A stretch of DNA of 64,000 bases from Parachryseolinea silvisoli (lineage in GTDB: Bacteria; Bacteroidota; Bacteroidia; Cytophagales; Cyclobacteriaceae): NCBI RefSeq assembly GCF_021190955.1, contig NZ_JAIOAO010000007.1, positions 124,001 through 188,000 on the forward strand, written 5' to 3'. Shown here one piece after another: positions 7,954-16,795 of this stretch. Both the position numbers and the translations under genes were made by a program. The first letter of the stretch is position 1; each line of letters opens with the position of its first letter. The notes under the pieces were generated by a model. The model saw only the letters and a list, made by a program, of their open reading frames with translations. It did not search any database and had not been told where the DNA came from.

Positions 7954-9378
7954 CTAGTCAAGGTATCCCCACACTTCCCAGCCGTAAGAATCGCGCAGCG
8001 TCCGCAGTTCCTGGAACGCCTGTTCCGCGGGATAGGGATAGGCGATCAGGTTGGAGCCATGCGGCGTATCGGTGAGATACAACCAGCCGTCCTGCACGTT
8101 GTTCGCCACGGCGTTTACGTACGCAGCGTGAATGATCTCACCCAGCGACACCTGCGAGAAACCTGTTTGGTAGACCAGGCTCACATCGTGTAACGGCGCG
8201 TGCTCGGGTAGTATAATTCTCTTCACATCGCTCACAGACAACTCAATGGAGGAGATCCGTGGGTTGTGGCTAAAATCAATAACCCCGGGGGTATCGGCAA
8301 AGGCCATCGCGAATTGCTGGAGCGCTGGCACGTGATCGAGTGTTACTTTCAGCGCGGAGCCATCACCATAGTAGAACTCCAGACCATACAAACCGCTCAG
8401 GTCGCTACCATAGATGCTGACAAAGAACTGGCCTTCGCGTCCATAGGAATGCTCAATGCCGTCTATGCCGTCGCGGATCGCCGATATCGGCTGCACGTCA
8501 TGGTCGCCCCAGTCGATGAACAGGTCGGCGGCGGGGCCGTGCACGCGAAACGCTACGTGGTTGCCCCAGCGGGTTACAAAAGTGAACGCGTGCTCGAGCG
8601 TTGCCATTAACGGATCTCCTGCCAGGTCGGGAATCAAGTCTTGCAGGATAAATGGCCGGGTATACTTACGATAACCGGGTTGCACCAGCACAAGCTCGTA
8701 GAGTCGCTCCATGTTGCCGACGAAGGCAATGTCGTGGGTACCCGCCGGCAGCGATTGGCTGTAGATCGTATCGATGCCGTCGATCACATAGGCATGCACA
8801 GGCGAAAGTGTCAGCGTCTCCCCTTCCGGCTTAAACACCGACAGTTTGAAATACGGGAACGGCGCTACGGTGATGTTGAAGCTGACATAGCCAAAATCCT
8901 CGGGCGTATATCCGTCCGCAAAGGGTAACACTTCTACTCCCAGCTCGGTCACGTCATCGTTGTACACCGTAAATGGTACGGGCAACGGGTCGTCTACCCA
9001 CTGCGCTAACGGCGAGCCTTCTTTTGGTGTGGCGTACGACACCTGGCTATCGGCCACAATAAACTCGGTGAGCGTGTAATTGCCGGGCTCCAGCGAAAGG
9101 GACTGGCTGATAACGCTGCTACCGACGTTGATCAGCGTCACTTCTTTGAGATCATACACGACGTCACCGACGGCATTGACCACCGTCACATACAGGGTTG
9201 CCCCGGAAGGTAAGGCAGCAGCTTTTCTTCCCACCGTACCATCTTTACCCGGCTGGGGCCGGAGCGCAAAACGAACATCGCCCGGCTTGGCCGGACTTTT
9301 CTCATCTTCCTGACATGACGGGAAGAGCATGGCGCATGCAAGCATGCTCAGACAAAAGAACCAACTGACTTTTTTCAT
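7954..9378 (-). CDS. Array lipoprotein 2 (full-length form)
   Basis: 474 residues, full architecture. Signal peptide to Cys22 then QEDEKS, an acidic surface-export pattern. Domain 1 (about 30-160) has LPSGATLYVTV, the SLEPGNYTLTEF block and QWVDDPLP. Domain 2 (about 165-280) has FGYVSFNI and HAYVIDGIDTIYSQSLPAG. The PKD-like domain (about 285-340) carries IDWGDH instead of the usual IDWGDG, with HSY and FVSIYG. The LRR-like tail (about 345-474) has VIDFSHNP, LSVSDV and ELRTLRDSYGWEVWGYLD. Signal peptide and first 60 residues are very close to array lipoprotein 3, pointing to a recent duplication or conversion. Function unknown. Confidence 0.85.
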   Translation of the reverse strand: MKKVSWFFCLSMLACAMLFPSCQEDEKSPAKPGDVRFALRPQPGKDGTVGRKAAALPSGATLYVTVVNAVGDVVYDLKEVTLINVGSSVISQSLSLEPGNYTLTEFIVADSQVSYATPKEGSPLAQWVDDPLPVPFTVYNDDVTELGVEVLPFADGYTPEDFGYVSFNITVAPFPYFKLSVFKPEGETLTLSPVHAYVIDGIDTIYSQSLPAGTHDIAFVGNMERLYELVLVQPGYRKYTRPFILQDLIPDLAGDPLMATLEHAFTFVTRWGNHVAFRVHGPAADLFIDWGDHDVQPISAIRDGIDGIEHSYGREGQFFVSIYGSDLSGLYGLEFYYGDGSALKVTLDHVPALQQFAMAFADTPGVIDFSHNPRISSIELSVSDVKRIILPEHAPLHDVSLVYQTGFSQVSLGEIIHAAYVNAVANNVQDGWLYLTDTPHGSNLIAYPYPAEQAFQELRTLRDSYGWEVWGYLD

Positions 9379-9426
9379 ACGATTTAGGGGTTGATTTTAA
9401 GAGATATACTGTATTAAAAGGGATTG

Positions 9427-10872
9427 CTAAAATTCATCCGGTGAGATGCTCCATCCGTAGACATCGCGCAGGGCGCGCAGTTCCTCCAACGCGTCTGGCG
9501 AAGGGGTAACAATCAAGAACAGCGGACCCGCGGGTGGCACATACCCTGCAAGACCTAATGCGCCCAGGGGTACGCGGCCCTCTACCGCTGCGCGGTAGGA
9601 TACATGGAGCACGTGGTCAAGGGAACTCGCTAAGAAAGTATTCTCGTTTCCATCGAGAAATATTGCTTCTACGGACGCATCTTCTGCCAACAGAATGGAC
9701 TGGACATCCGCCCGAATCAATTCGATGTAGTTCAATTCCGGATTGTGTGTAAAGTCGACTACCGGCGGAGCCTGGCCAAACGACATCCGAACTTCGCGAA
9801 GTCGCGGCAAATGATCCAGTGTTACCTGTTTGGAAAAGGTTAAACGGAAGTCTTCTACTTTTGCCAGGCCGCTGCCATACACGCTGACGAAATAACTTCC
9901 TTCGCCTTCATATTCATGGGTTATAGAACGGGTGCTGCTCTCCGCCAGGGCGATTGGTTCAATGGTGCCGTCACCCCAATCCACCGTGAGGTGATCCTCC
10001 GGGCCATGTATCCCGAAGGCAGCGTACTTCCGACCATACAACGTTACAAAGGTAAACGCCGGGTGTAGCGTGACTTCCCACGCATTTTTACCGGCATCCT
10101 CTAATTCTTGTCGCAACGTTTTTATACTAAACTCTTTTGCGTACCCGCTATAACCGGGTTGTTGCAACACCAATTTGTAGCGGGTTAGATTGTCATCGTC
10201 ATACAGATCTCCCACAAAGGCGATCTTGTTGATTCCGGCAGGCAGCACTTCGTCATACAGGGTATCGGTGCCCTCGAGTATATAAGCGTGCACCGGTATA
10301 AACTCAAATGCATCACCCGTCGGCGCGAACACCGAGAGATTAAAATAAGGATATGGTGCCACCACGATGTCAAAGCCGATGTAACCAAAGTCCTGGGGCG
10401 TATGGTCGTCGTCAAAAGGCAATACCTGTACGTCCAGGCCGGCGAGGGTGTTGTCCTCGACGGAAAACGCGATAGGCAACGGATCGTCCACCCATTGCGC
10501 CAGGGGCGAACCTTCCCTGGGCGTTACATACGACACCTGCTCATTGGCCACAATGAACTCGGTCAACACGTAGTCGCCGGTATTGAGCGCCAGTGGTTCG
10601 CTGATGACATAGTCACCCATGCTGACCAGGGTCACTTCCTTCAGATTGTAGATTTGCTCACCGGAAGTGTTTTCGATGCTGACGTATAGCTTGGCTCCTT
10701 CCGGGAGGTTTTGTGCTGTCCGGCCGTTCGCAGCATCGCCTGTCGCCCGGGGCTGCAGCGTAAAACGGACATTGCCCGGTTTAGCCGGACTTTTCTCGTC
10801 TTCCTGGCAGGATGACAAAAGCACTGCGCAGGCAACCAGGGCGAGGCAAAAGAATCCATATATCTTTTTCAT
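9427..10872 (-). CDS. Array lipoprotein 3 (full-length form)
   Basis: 481 residues with lipobox LSSC (Cys22) and the same CQEDEKSPAKPG as array lipoprotein 2. It carries all four regions: domain 1 with LPEGAKLYVSIEN and QWVDDPLP, domain 2 with FGYIGFDI and HAYILEGTDTLYDEVLPAG, a PKD-like region with LTVDWGDGTIEP and YFVSVYGSGL, and an LRR-like end (VVDFTHNPELNYIELI) closing ELRALRDVYGWSISPDEF. The ATG at 10872 starts the signal peptide; the in-frame ATG at 10911 adds only a charged leader. The next gene upstream ends 62 bases before this start. Probably surface exposed; ligand unknown. Confidence 0.85.
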   Translation of the reverse strand: MKKIYGFFCLALVACAVLLSSCQEDEKSPAKPGNVRFTLQPRATGDAANGRTAQNLPEGAKLYVSIENTSGEQIYNLKEVTLVSMGDYVISEPLALNTGDYVLTEFIVANEQVSYVTPREGSPLAQWVDDPLPIAFSVEDNTLAGLDVQVLPFDDDHTPQDFGYIGFDIVVAPYPYFNLSVFAPTGDAFEFIPVHAYILEGTDTLYDEVLPAGINKIAFVGDLYDDDNLTRYKLVLQQPGYSGYAKEFSIKTLRQELEDAGKNAWEVTLHPAFTFVTLYGRKYAAFGIHGPEDHLTVDWGDGTIEPIALAESSTRSITHEYEGEGSYFVSVYGSGLAKVEDFRLTFSKQVTLDHLPRLREVRMSFGQAPPVVDFTHNPELNYIELIRADVQSILLAEDASVEAIFLDGNENTFLASSLDHVLHVSYRAAVEGRVPLGALGLAGYVPPAGPLFLIVTPSPDALEELRALRDVYGWSISPDEF

Positions 10873-10934
10873 AGTCTTTTCGTTTTTAGTGTTGTATAGT
10901 TTTGATAGCACGGTTTACATGTGAAGAGAGGGAG

Positions 10935-11711
10935 TTAAAAGTTATTCGGGTAGATGTCCCACTGGAATATGTCGCGCAGTATCCGTAGCTCCGCCTTTGA
11001 CCGGGAAGTGAGTGGTGCGATCAATTCACCGGTAGCTTGTAAGCCGATGTAGAGCCCGCCGTAGTAGATCTGGTTATTTGTTGCCGACCGGTATGCCTGG
11101 TGAATAAGCTCCTGAAAGCCTTTTTCGGAATACCGCGGGTCGTCGAGAATGTTAACGAGTGTAAGCGGAGCATTCCCGGAGAACAGCATGTTCTGAACAT
11201 CGGTGCTGCTGACATCAATGAAGGCGATGAGAGGATTCTGTCTGAAATCAATGATGCGTGGCGTGGCCACGTTGTGCATGTAGAAGTTCTGCAAGGAAGG
11301 CAGGTGCTCGAGATTGATCTCCCGCGTGGGGCCGTCCTCATAAAAACTGAGGACACCGATGTTTTCAAGATCGCCTACAATACGCACAGCATATTCGCCG
11401 GTGGCTGCATAGCTATGCGAGATGCCTTCGAGGGGTTCGCCGTCTATCACTTCCTGCGTGCCATCGCCCCAATCAACGGAAAGCTGTGTAAAGGGTCCGT
11501 AGGGGAAAAACCGAAAGGGGACCTGCCCGCCATGTAAGGCGGTAAACGTAAACTCAGGTGTTACGGATCCGGCACGGCCGTGTGCGGAATCACGTCCAGT
11601 AAGGGGTACGTTGCCCCGTGCCGTTTCCGGCTGCACTTCTTCCTGGCAGCCAGACAACAGTATCGTAAACATAAACATGCAAAGAGAGAGGAACCAACTG
11701 TTTTTTTTCAT
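10935..11711 (-). CDS. Array lipoprotein 4 (shortest form, PKD-like and LRR-like only)
   Basis: 258 residues. A normal signal peptide (LLSGC, Cys22, then QEEVQPE) is followed by a short low-complexity linker and then directly by the PKD-like domain (LSVDWGDGTQE, HSYAATGEYAVRIVGDLE) and the LRR-like tail (RIIDFRQNPLIAFIDV, ending ELRILRDIFQWDIYPNNF). Both N-terminal domains of the full-length copies are missing, yet the frame is intact and the signal peptide is well formed. This looks like a viable domain-deletion form rather than a pseudogene. It is the first gene after the roughly 600-base break in the array and may lead its own transcript. Confidence 0.82.
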   Translation of the reverse strand: MKKNSWFLSLCMFMFTILLSGCQEEVQPETARGNVPLTGRDSAHGRAGSVTPEFTFTALHGGQVPFRFFPYGPFTQLSVDWGDGTQEVIDGEPLEGISHSYAATGEYAVRIVGDLENIGVLSFYEDGPTREINLEHLPSLQNFYMHNVATPRIIDFRQNPLIAFIDVSSTDVQNMLFSGNAPLTLVNILDDPRYSEKGFQELIHQAYRSATNNQIYYGGLYIGLQATGELIAPLTSRSKAELRILRDIFQWDIYPNNF

Positions 11712-12304
11712 AACGTACTAAGAGGGTAATTTTTAGAAAATATAGAACACTCACGCGCGTATTTCGCGCGCGCCAAATGGCAAGCATCAGAAAAGGGCAT
11801 GCGGCAGCCGTCACAGCACGTAGCGTGTGCTGCTTGCCCTGTTATGGCAACGGGTAAACCTAGTTACAGACCCTGCGAAGAATTTTCGCGTATGACAGGA
11901 TCCTCTTCCTGTTGAAGGAAGGCCTTGGTGGGTGAAACAAGATTAAGATGCCAACTATAGCTTTTCATATTATAGGGGGTTAAAGCATTATCGTTTGCTG
12001 CTATCACGCAACGAAGGAAGAGAGACGCTACGGCATACTTATACACTGCTATTTCCTCCTATGAGGAAGCGTTTCTACAACCAGTCTATATGCGAGAGAC
12101 TCCCGGGAAGATCTATCAACGTTCTTACATTCAACTCTTTCTTGCTGGCATCTCAACGGGAGTATGTAAATGTATCACTAATTGCCGTCAATTGTTAACC
12201 TGGCTAAAGAAAAAATATTTAGGGAATGTAAATGGAATTCTCCGCCCCCATGGATGTGGGGCGGAGAATTCCACTACGTACATCATATACGTTGTAATAA
12301 CACC
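11712..12304. other. Gap inside the lipoprotein array
   Basis: 593 bases with no recognisable intact gene. Next to it lie the decayed array stubs at 12305-12491, and it contains the strong hairpin at 12233-12273. It probably holds the promoter for array lipoprotein 4, but I cannot point to a convincing TAnnTTTG on the minus strand. Short open frames here show no family resemblance. Confidence 0.55.
12233..12273 (-). terminator. Strong hairpin ending the upstream half of the array
   Basis: 16-base-pair perfect stem (12233-12248 and 12258-12273) around a 9-base loop. On the minus strand it is followed by TTTACATTCC and later a T-run, so it likely ends the transcript of array genes 5-8. Each arm contains GAATTC. 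Confidence 0.65.
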
Positions 12305-12352
12305 TTAGAATTCCAGTGGCCAGATTTTCCAATCGATCATTAAAGAGGACAT
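12305..12352 (-). pseudogene. C-terminal stub of a lost array lipoprotein (relic B)
   Basis: Minus-strand frame ending MIDWKIWPLEF and a TAA stop. The last nine residues line up with the C-terminal ends of intact array members (DWEIYPSEF, WEVWPDQF), including the terminal Phe before the stop. No homologous sequence can be followed further upstream, so only about 10-16 codons of the ancestral gene survive. The resemblance is short, hence the moderate confidence, but its position next to a clearer relic supports it. Confidence 0.45.
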
Positions 12353-12383
12353 CGAAGTGGTACAGCCTGAATTATACCAGGCG

Positions 12384-12491
12384 CTAAAATTCGTACGCCC
12401 AAATGAACCATCCATACCAATCGCACAGCTCACGTAGCATCGCCAGAGATGCGCCAAGGTAAATATCAATGCGGGTGGACGCAAGAGCATT
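12384..12491 (-). pseudogene. C-terminal stub of a lost array lipoprotein (relic A)
   Basis: Minus-strand frame reading MLRELCDWYGWFIWAYEF then TAG. Against the ends of intact members such as ELRALRDVYGWSISPDEF it keeps the Leu-Arg, Leu, Asp, Tyr-Gly-Trp, Ile and final Glu-Phe positions. It starts immediately after the stop of array lipoprotein 5 in another frame and has no start codon, signal peptide or upstream domains. It is best read as the leftover 3' end of a ninth copy after a deletion joined two neighbours. Confidence 0.7.
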
Positions 12492-12498
12492 GTACCCG

Positions 12499-13896
12499 TC
12501 AGAATTCAGACGGATATATCTCCCAGTCGTAGGCATCGCGTAAGACACGTAGCTCGTCCAAAGCTTCCGGCGATGGCGGCCCTATGAAGACATCAAAGCT
12601 GCCGGGGAAGCTGTGCGCTTCAAACACTCCTTTCGTGCGGTTATACTGCACGGCTGTGGTGTATAGATGATGGATCAGGGCATTCAACGAAGGCACCGAG
12701 AAGTTTACATTGCCAAACATCGATACATAACGCAGCTGGGGGTTGTGCGATACATCCAACTCGACAATGTCACTTATGCTGATGTAGATACGCTCCAGCG
12801 AGGGATTATGAGATAAATCGATGGTCGACGGCGAATCGGTAAAGGTAGCTGTGAAGTCCTTTAGTCCGGTGAGGTGCTCCACGGATATTTCGCTGGTACT
12901 GCCGTATGCGTACGCAAACGAAACCCTTTCTATTTTATCCAGCGTCGCGCCGGAGATGCTGACGAAGTGGTTTCCAGGATTTGCATACAGGTGCTCCGAT
13001 CGGTTCTCAAATGTCTCCTGTGTGATCAGTTCCTGCGTACCATCGCCCCAATCGAGATACAGGGTATCGATGTCGCCTACAAGCTCAAAGTAAACATCCT
13101 GCTCGAGCAGCCGAAACGTAAAGGCCGGCTCCAGCCAAACCGTGTGCGGCGCGCCGGCCAGCGAGCCTAGCAAATCCCCCAGAACAAATGTCTGCGTATA
13201 TTTTTTATAGGACGATTGGATGACGACCAGCGTATAGGTCCTGGTCAGGTCGCCCTCGAACAGGATTGCCTGGGGCGCCGCGTCCAGGTGCTGACGATGG
13301 ACCGTGTCCGCGCCGTCGAGAATGTAGGCCTGTGCCTGTGTAAAGACGAAGCCCGTTCCCGTTGGTTTAAATACCGCCAGGCGAAACGACGTGCCCGGTA
13401 CGATGCCGACCTGGAAGGTGACATATCCAAACGCTGCCGGTGGATATGCGCTTGTCGAAACCACCTGTACGCTTAGCCCGGTAATGGCATTGTCGCTCAC
13501 ACCAAAAGCCATCGGCAGCGGGTCGTCCACCCAGTCGGCCATAGCTGATCCCTCCTTGGGTGTAGCATACACCACCTCGTCGGCTGCATTGACTACCAGG
13601 AAGTCGGTCAGCTCGTAATTGCCAGGCGGCAATACCAGCGGCTCGCTGATGTACTCCCCACCCATCTTCAGCAACGTGACATGCTCCAGGGTATATACAT
13701 CACCGCCGCCTGCTTTCTGAATGCTGACATAAAGGGAAGCGCCTTCGGGTAGCGATGCGGATATGCGCCCACCGGGACCGCCGGCGGGATTAATGGTAAA
13801 GCGAACGTTGCCAGGTTTGGCCAGCTGCTGCTCATCGCCACATCCCGACACGAATGCCACCAGTATAAAATATAGAATCCGATATTTTGCTTTCAT
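12499..13896 (-). CDS. Array lipoprotein 5 (full-length form)
   Basis: 465 residues. Lipobox VSGC (Cys19) followed by GDEQQ. Domain 1 has LPEGASLYVSIQKAGG, GGEYISEPLVLPPGNYEL and DWVDDPLP; domain 2 has FGYVTFQV and AYILDGADTVHRQHL; the PKD-like region has LYLDWGDGTQELI and HFVSISGATLD. The LRR-like part shows two clear turns, TIDLSHNPSLERIYI and ELDVSHNPQLRYVSM, then GPPSPEALDELRVLRDAYDWEIYPSEF-type ending. Two decayed copies of that same ending follow directly. It is the last intact gene of the upstream half-array, 42 bases after array lipoprotein 6. Function unknown; surface location inferred. Confidence 0.85.
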   Translation of the reverse strand: MKAKYRILYFILVAFVSGCGDEQQLAKPGNVRFTINPAGGPGGRISASLPEGASLYVSIQKAGGGDVYTLEHVTLLKMGGEYISEPLVLPPGNYELTDFLVVNAADEVVYATPKEGSAMADWVDDPLPMAFGVSDNAITGLSVQVVSTSAYPPAAFGYVTFQVGIVPGTSFRLAVFKPTGTGFVFTQAQAYILDGADTVHRQHLDAAPQAILFEGDLTRTYTLVVIQSSYKKYTQTFVLGDLLGSLAGAPHTVWLEPAFTFRLLEQDVYFELVGDIDTLYLDWGDGTQELITQETFENRSEHLYANPGNHFVSISGATLDKIERVSFAYAYGSTSEISVEHLTGLKDFTATFTDSPSTIDLSHNPSLERIYISISDIVELDVSHNPQLRYVSMFGNVNFSVPSLNALIHHLYTTAVQYNRTKGVFEAHSFPGSFDVFIGPPSPEALDELRVLRDAYDWEIYPSEF

Positions 13897-13938
13897 GAAT
13901 GACTCGTTATAAAGTTGTTCGTTATTAGCACGGTATGC

Positions 13939-15327
13939 CTATTGGTAAATAATCCAGCCAAGCTCGCCCATATGCCCCAACAGGTCCATTGCCTCCGGAG
14001 AAGGCGGTCCGAGGAGTCCTCCACGGCGATCCACCATTAAGTTCAACTCGCCCTGGTAGATCTGTTGCTCAAACGCATGGTCATGCAGATTCTGAATCAT
14101 TTGATTCAGCACGGGTATGGGGATGTCAACGCTTCCTTCCAGAACCAATTCTCTGATCAGGGGATTGTGACTGATGTCAAAGTACTGTATATCGGAGTAC
14201 GATAGGTTTAGAGACTCCAGCGCAGGGTTGTGCGAAAGGTCGACCGAATCGGCCTCATTTACATTTGATATACCGAAACTTCGTAAAGCGGGCAAGGCGC
14301 GCAGGGCGAAGTTGTCAACTGAGGTATAGATGAAACTCAATCTATCCACGGCGGCAAGGTCGCCCACCAGGCTTACATGATACCGCCCTGGCCGTGCATA
14401 GGTATGCTGTGGCGTATAGCTTATGTTGTCGCTATTGGGTGTTATCGCCTCTTCGGCGCCGTCACCCCAGTTTACGATAAACGGCTGTGTGGTCGCGCCG
14501 CTTGCGCTCATCTGAAACTGGAAGTATGGCGAATCAAAAAATGCCGTAAACGTCAGCGCATCCTCCAATGTCACCTGAAGCGGCGCGCCGTTCAGCTCGG
14601 CAAGAAAATCTGCCAGCACGAACGTGCGCGTATAGGTTTTGTATGACTCTTTGATCAACACGAGTGTATATGTAGATGCCATATTGCCGTCAAACGCAAT
14701 GTCGTTGACGCTGGCTGGTAGGTAACGCTGAAGCAACGTGTCACCCTCTGACACCAGGTAGGCCTGTACCCGCGCGAACTCCGGACGGGTGCTTCCCGCG
14801 CGGAACACCGAGAGCTTAAAATAGGGAACGTGCACTACTTCCACCGTAAAGGTGACATAGCCGAACTGGCCTGGTTGATAGAGATCGGTCGGCAGCACCT
14901 GCACATCGACACGGGCAATGGCATCAACGCTCACAGTAAACGCCTGCGGTAGCGGATCGTCCACCCAGTCGGCCATTTCGGCCCCCTCCCTGGGTGTGGC
15001 AAACACTACGTTGCCGTCGCTATCGGCCACCAGAAAATCGGTAAGCTCATAGTCACCGCCGGGCAGGACCAGCGGCTCACTGATATACTCGTCGCCCAAC
15101 TTGAGCAATCGCACCGGCTCCAGGTTGTATACTTCTTCGCCACCAGCGTGCCGGATACTGACGTATAGCGAGGCGCCCTCCGGAAGCGACGTTGCCTGGC
15201 GCCCCTGACTGTCAGACGCTCTCGGGTTCAATGTAAAGCGAATAACACTCGGCTTCACGGCGACGTCTTCACGGCAGCCAGTGGGGACGAGCGCTAACAG
15301 TAATACGGTTAATAACCAATTTTTCAT
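13939..15327 (-). CDS. Array lipoprotein 6 (full-length form)
   Basis: 462 residues, with lipobox PTGC (Cys18) then REDVAV. Very similar to array lipoprotein 7 throughout domain 1 (the LPEGASLYVSIRHAGGEEVY, LLKLGDEYISEP and DWVDDPLPQ blocks), so these two are probably the most recent duplicates. Domain 2 has FGYVTFTVEV and a YLVSEGDTLLQRYLPA strand. The PKD-like motif reads IVNWGDGAEE, with Asn for the usual Asp. The LRR-like part (VDLSHNPALESLNL, YFDISHNPLIREL) is intact, but the C-terminus is short, ending LGWIIYQ without the usual final Phe. It is 18 bases from gene 7, so co-transcribed. Confidence 0.85.
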   Translation of the reverse strand: MKNWLLTVLLLALVPTGCREDVAVKPSVIRFTLNPRASDSQGRQATSLPEGASLYVSIRHAGGEEVYNLEPVRLLKLGDEYISEPLVLPGGDYELTDFLVADSDGNVVFATPREGAEMADWVDDPLPQAFTVSVDAIARVDVQVLPTDLYQPGQFGYVTFTVEVVHVPYFKLSVFRAGSTRPEFARVQAYLVSEGDTLLQRYLPASVNDIAFDGNMASTYTLVLIKESYKTYTRTFVLADFLAELNGAPLQVTLEDALTFTAFFDSPYFQFQMSASGATTQPFIVNWGDGAEEAITPNSDNISYTPQHTYARPGRYHVSLVGDLAAVDRLSFIYTSVDNFALRALPALRSFGISNVNEADSVDLSHNPALESLNLSYSDIQYFDISHNPLIRELVLEGSVDIPIPVLNQMIQNLHDHAFEQQIYQGELNLMVDRRGGLLGPPSPEAMDLLGHMGELGWIIYQ

Positions 15328-15345
15328 CGTGTAGATTTTGGCTGG

Positions 15346-16752
15346 TTAATAGGGATCAGGTACGACGTTCCAGCCAAGGTTGTTTTTCAGATCCCGTAAT
15401 AATTCTATGGTTTCCGGTGACGGCGGGCCAATGATGCTACTCTCGCCGCCCTCCAGGTTGACATATCCCTGCTCCAAGGACAGCTCAAAAGCATGCTGAT
15501 GCAGGTCCGCGATCACCTGATCAAGCACTGCGGTGGAAATGTCATCGGAACCTATTAGCTCCAGCCCAATTATTCGTGGATTGTTACTGATGTCAAAATA
15601 GCGCACGTTCGAGTAAAACAAACTGAGCGCCTCTAGCTTCGGGTTGTGCGACAGGTCGAGTGAGTCGGCGCCGAAGTCATATCCCGAACCTGTACCAAGG
15701 CTTCGCAGGTTAGGCAAGGCGTTCAAAAAAATATGGTCGCTGGCGCCAAAGCCAAACACCAATCCCAGTCGCCACAAAACGTCCAGGTCACCCGACACGG
15801 ACACGTGATAATCTCCCGAGCCGGGGTAAATGTGATGGAATTCTATATATCCGTCGTCGGCCGCATATTCCCCCACAGTACCGTCGCCCCAGTCTATCGT
15901 AAACGAACTTCCGGGCATACTTTCAGTCCAGAACTGAAAGAAGTCGAACCGGTACAGCGCCGTAAAGGTCAGTGCCGGCTGCAGTACTACCTGCAACGGC
16001 GCACCATTCAGCTCCGCCACTAAATCCTGTAACACAAACGTGCGCCGGTATGTTGCGAGCGCATTTTCCTGGATCACAAGCGTATAGGTCGCCTCAGGGT
16101 TACCCGGGAAGCTGATCGGCTGATTACCCGCAGGCAGGTGGCGATGGTACACGGTATCACCCTCCAGAAGTAAGTATGCATATGCTGGCGTGAACACCGG
16201 CGCGGTGCTGTCGGCACGGAAGACGGCCAGCTGAAAGTACGGAAACGGCACAACATCGATCTTAAAGGTGACATAGCCAAACTGCTCGGGCAGCTGTGCA
16301 TCGATCGGTAGCACTTGTACGTCTACCTGCGCAATGTCGTCATCGCTCACTGCAAAATCTTGCGGCAGCGGGTCGTCCACCCACAAGGCTAGCTCCGAGC
16401 CTTCCTTGGGCGTGGCATACACGACGTTGCCATCACCGTCGGCCACCAGGAAGTCCGTTAGCTCATAGTTGCCGCCCGGTAATGCCAGGGGTTCGCTGAT
16501 ATACTCGTCGCCGAGTTTCAGCAATCGCACCGGCTCGAGCGAATATACCTCGTCACCGCTTACCCGCCGGATGCTGACATATAGCGAAGCACCGTCGGGC
16601 AATGATGTTGTTTTACGTCCCTGGCCGTCGGTTACAACGGCTGGATTGAATGCGAAACGTATGTTTCCGGGTTTGGCGGATTCGTCTTCCCGGCAACCCG
16701 GGAAGACGAGAGCCAATACCCAAAGACTGACAAGCCAACTGATCTGTTTCAT
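15346..16752 (-). CDS. Array lipoprotein 7 (full-length form)
   Basis: 468 residues. Signal peptide to Cys20 (FPGC) then REDESA, the acidic surface-export pattern. Domain 1 has LPDGASLYVSIRRVSGDEVY and LWVDDPLPQ, domain 2 has FGYVTFKIDV and LLLEGDTVYHRHLPAG. The PKD-like domain carries FTIDWGDGTVGEY and YHVSVSGDLDV. The LRR-like section has SLDLSHNPKLEALSL and YFDISNNPRIIGLEL. The end is LGWNVVPDPY, with Tyr where most members have Phe. Forty-three bases separate it from array lipoprotein 8 upstream, so it lies in the same operon. Ligand and role unknown. Confidence 0.85.
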   Translation of the reverse strand: MKQISWLVSLWVLALVFPGCREDESAKPGNIRFAFNPAVVTDGQGRKTTSLPDGASLYVSIRRVSGDEVYSLEPVRLLKLGDEYISEPLALPGGNYELTDFLVADGDGNVVYATPKEGSELALWVDDPLPQDFAVSDDDIAQVDVQVLPIDAQLPEQFGYVTFKIDVVPFPYFQLAVFRADSTAPVFTPAYAYLLLEGDTVYHRHLPAGNQPISFPGNPEATYTLVIQENALATYRRTFVLQDLVAELNGAPLQVVLQPALTFTALYRFDFFQFWTESMPGSSFTIDWGDGTVGEYAADDGYIEFHHIYPGSGDYHVSVSGDLDVLWRLGLVFGFGASDHIFLNALPNLRSLGTGSGYDFGADSLDLSHNPKLEALSLFYSNVRYFDISNNPRIIGLELIGSDDISTAVLDQVIADLHQHAFELSLEQGYVNLEGGESSIIGPPSPETIELLRDLKNNLGWNVVPDPY

Positions 16753-16795
16753 TAGGTCTTGGGATTAGAGAGGTTTCATTGTTTTAGGTAGGCAT

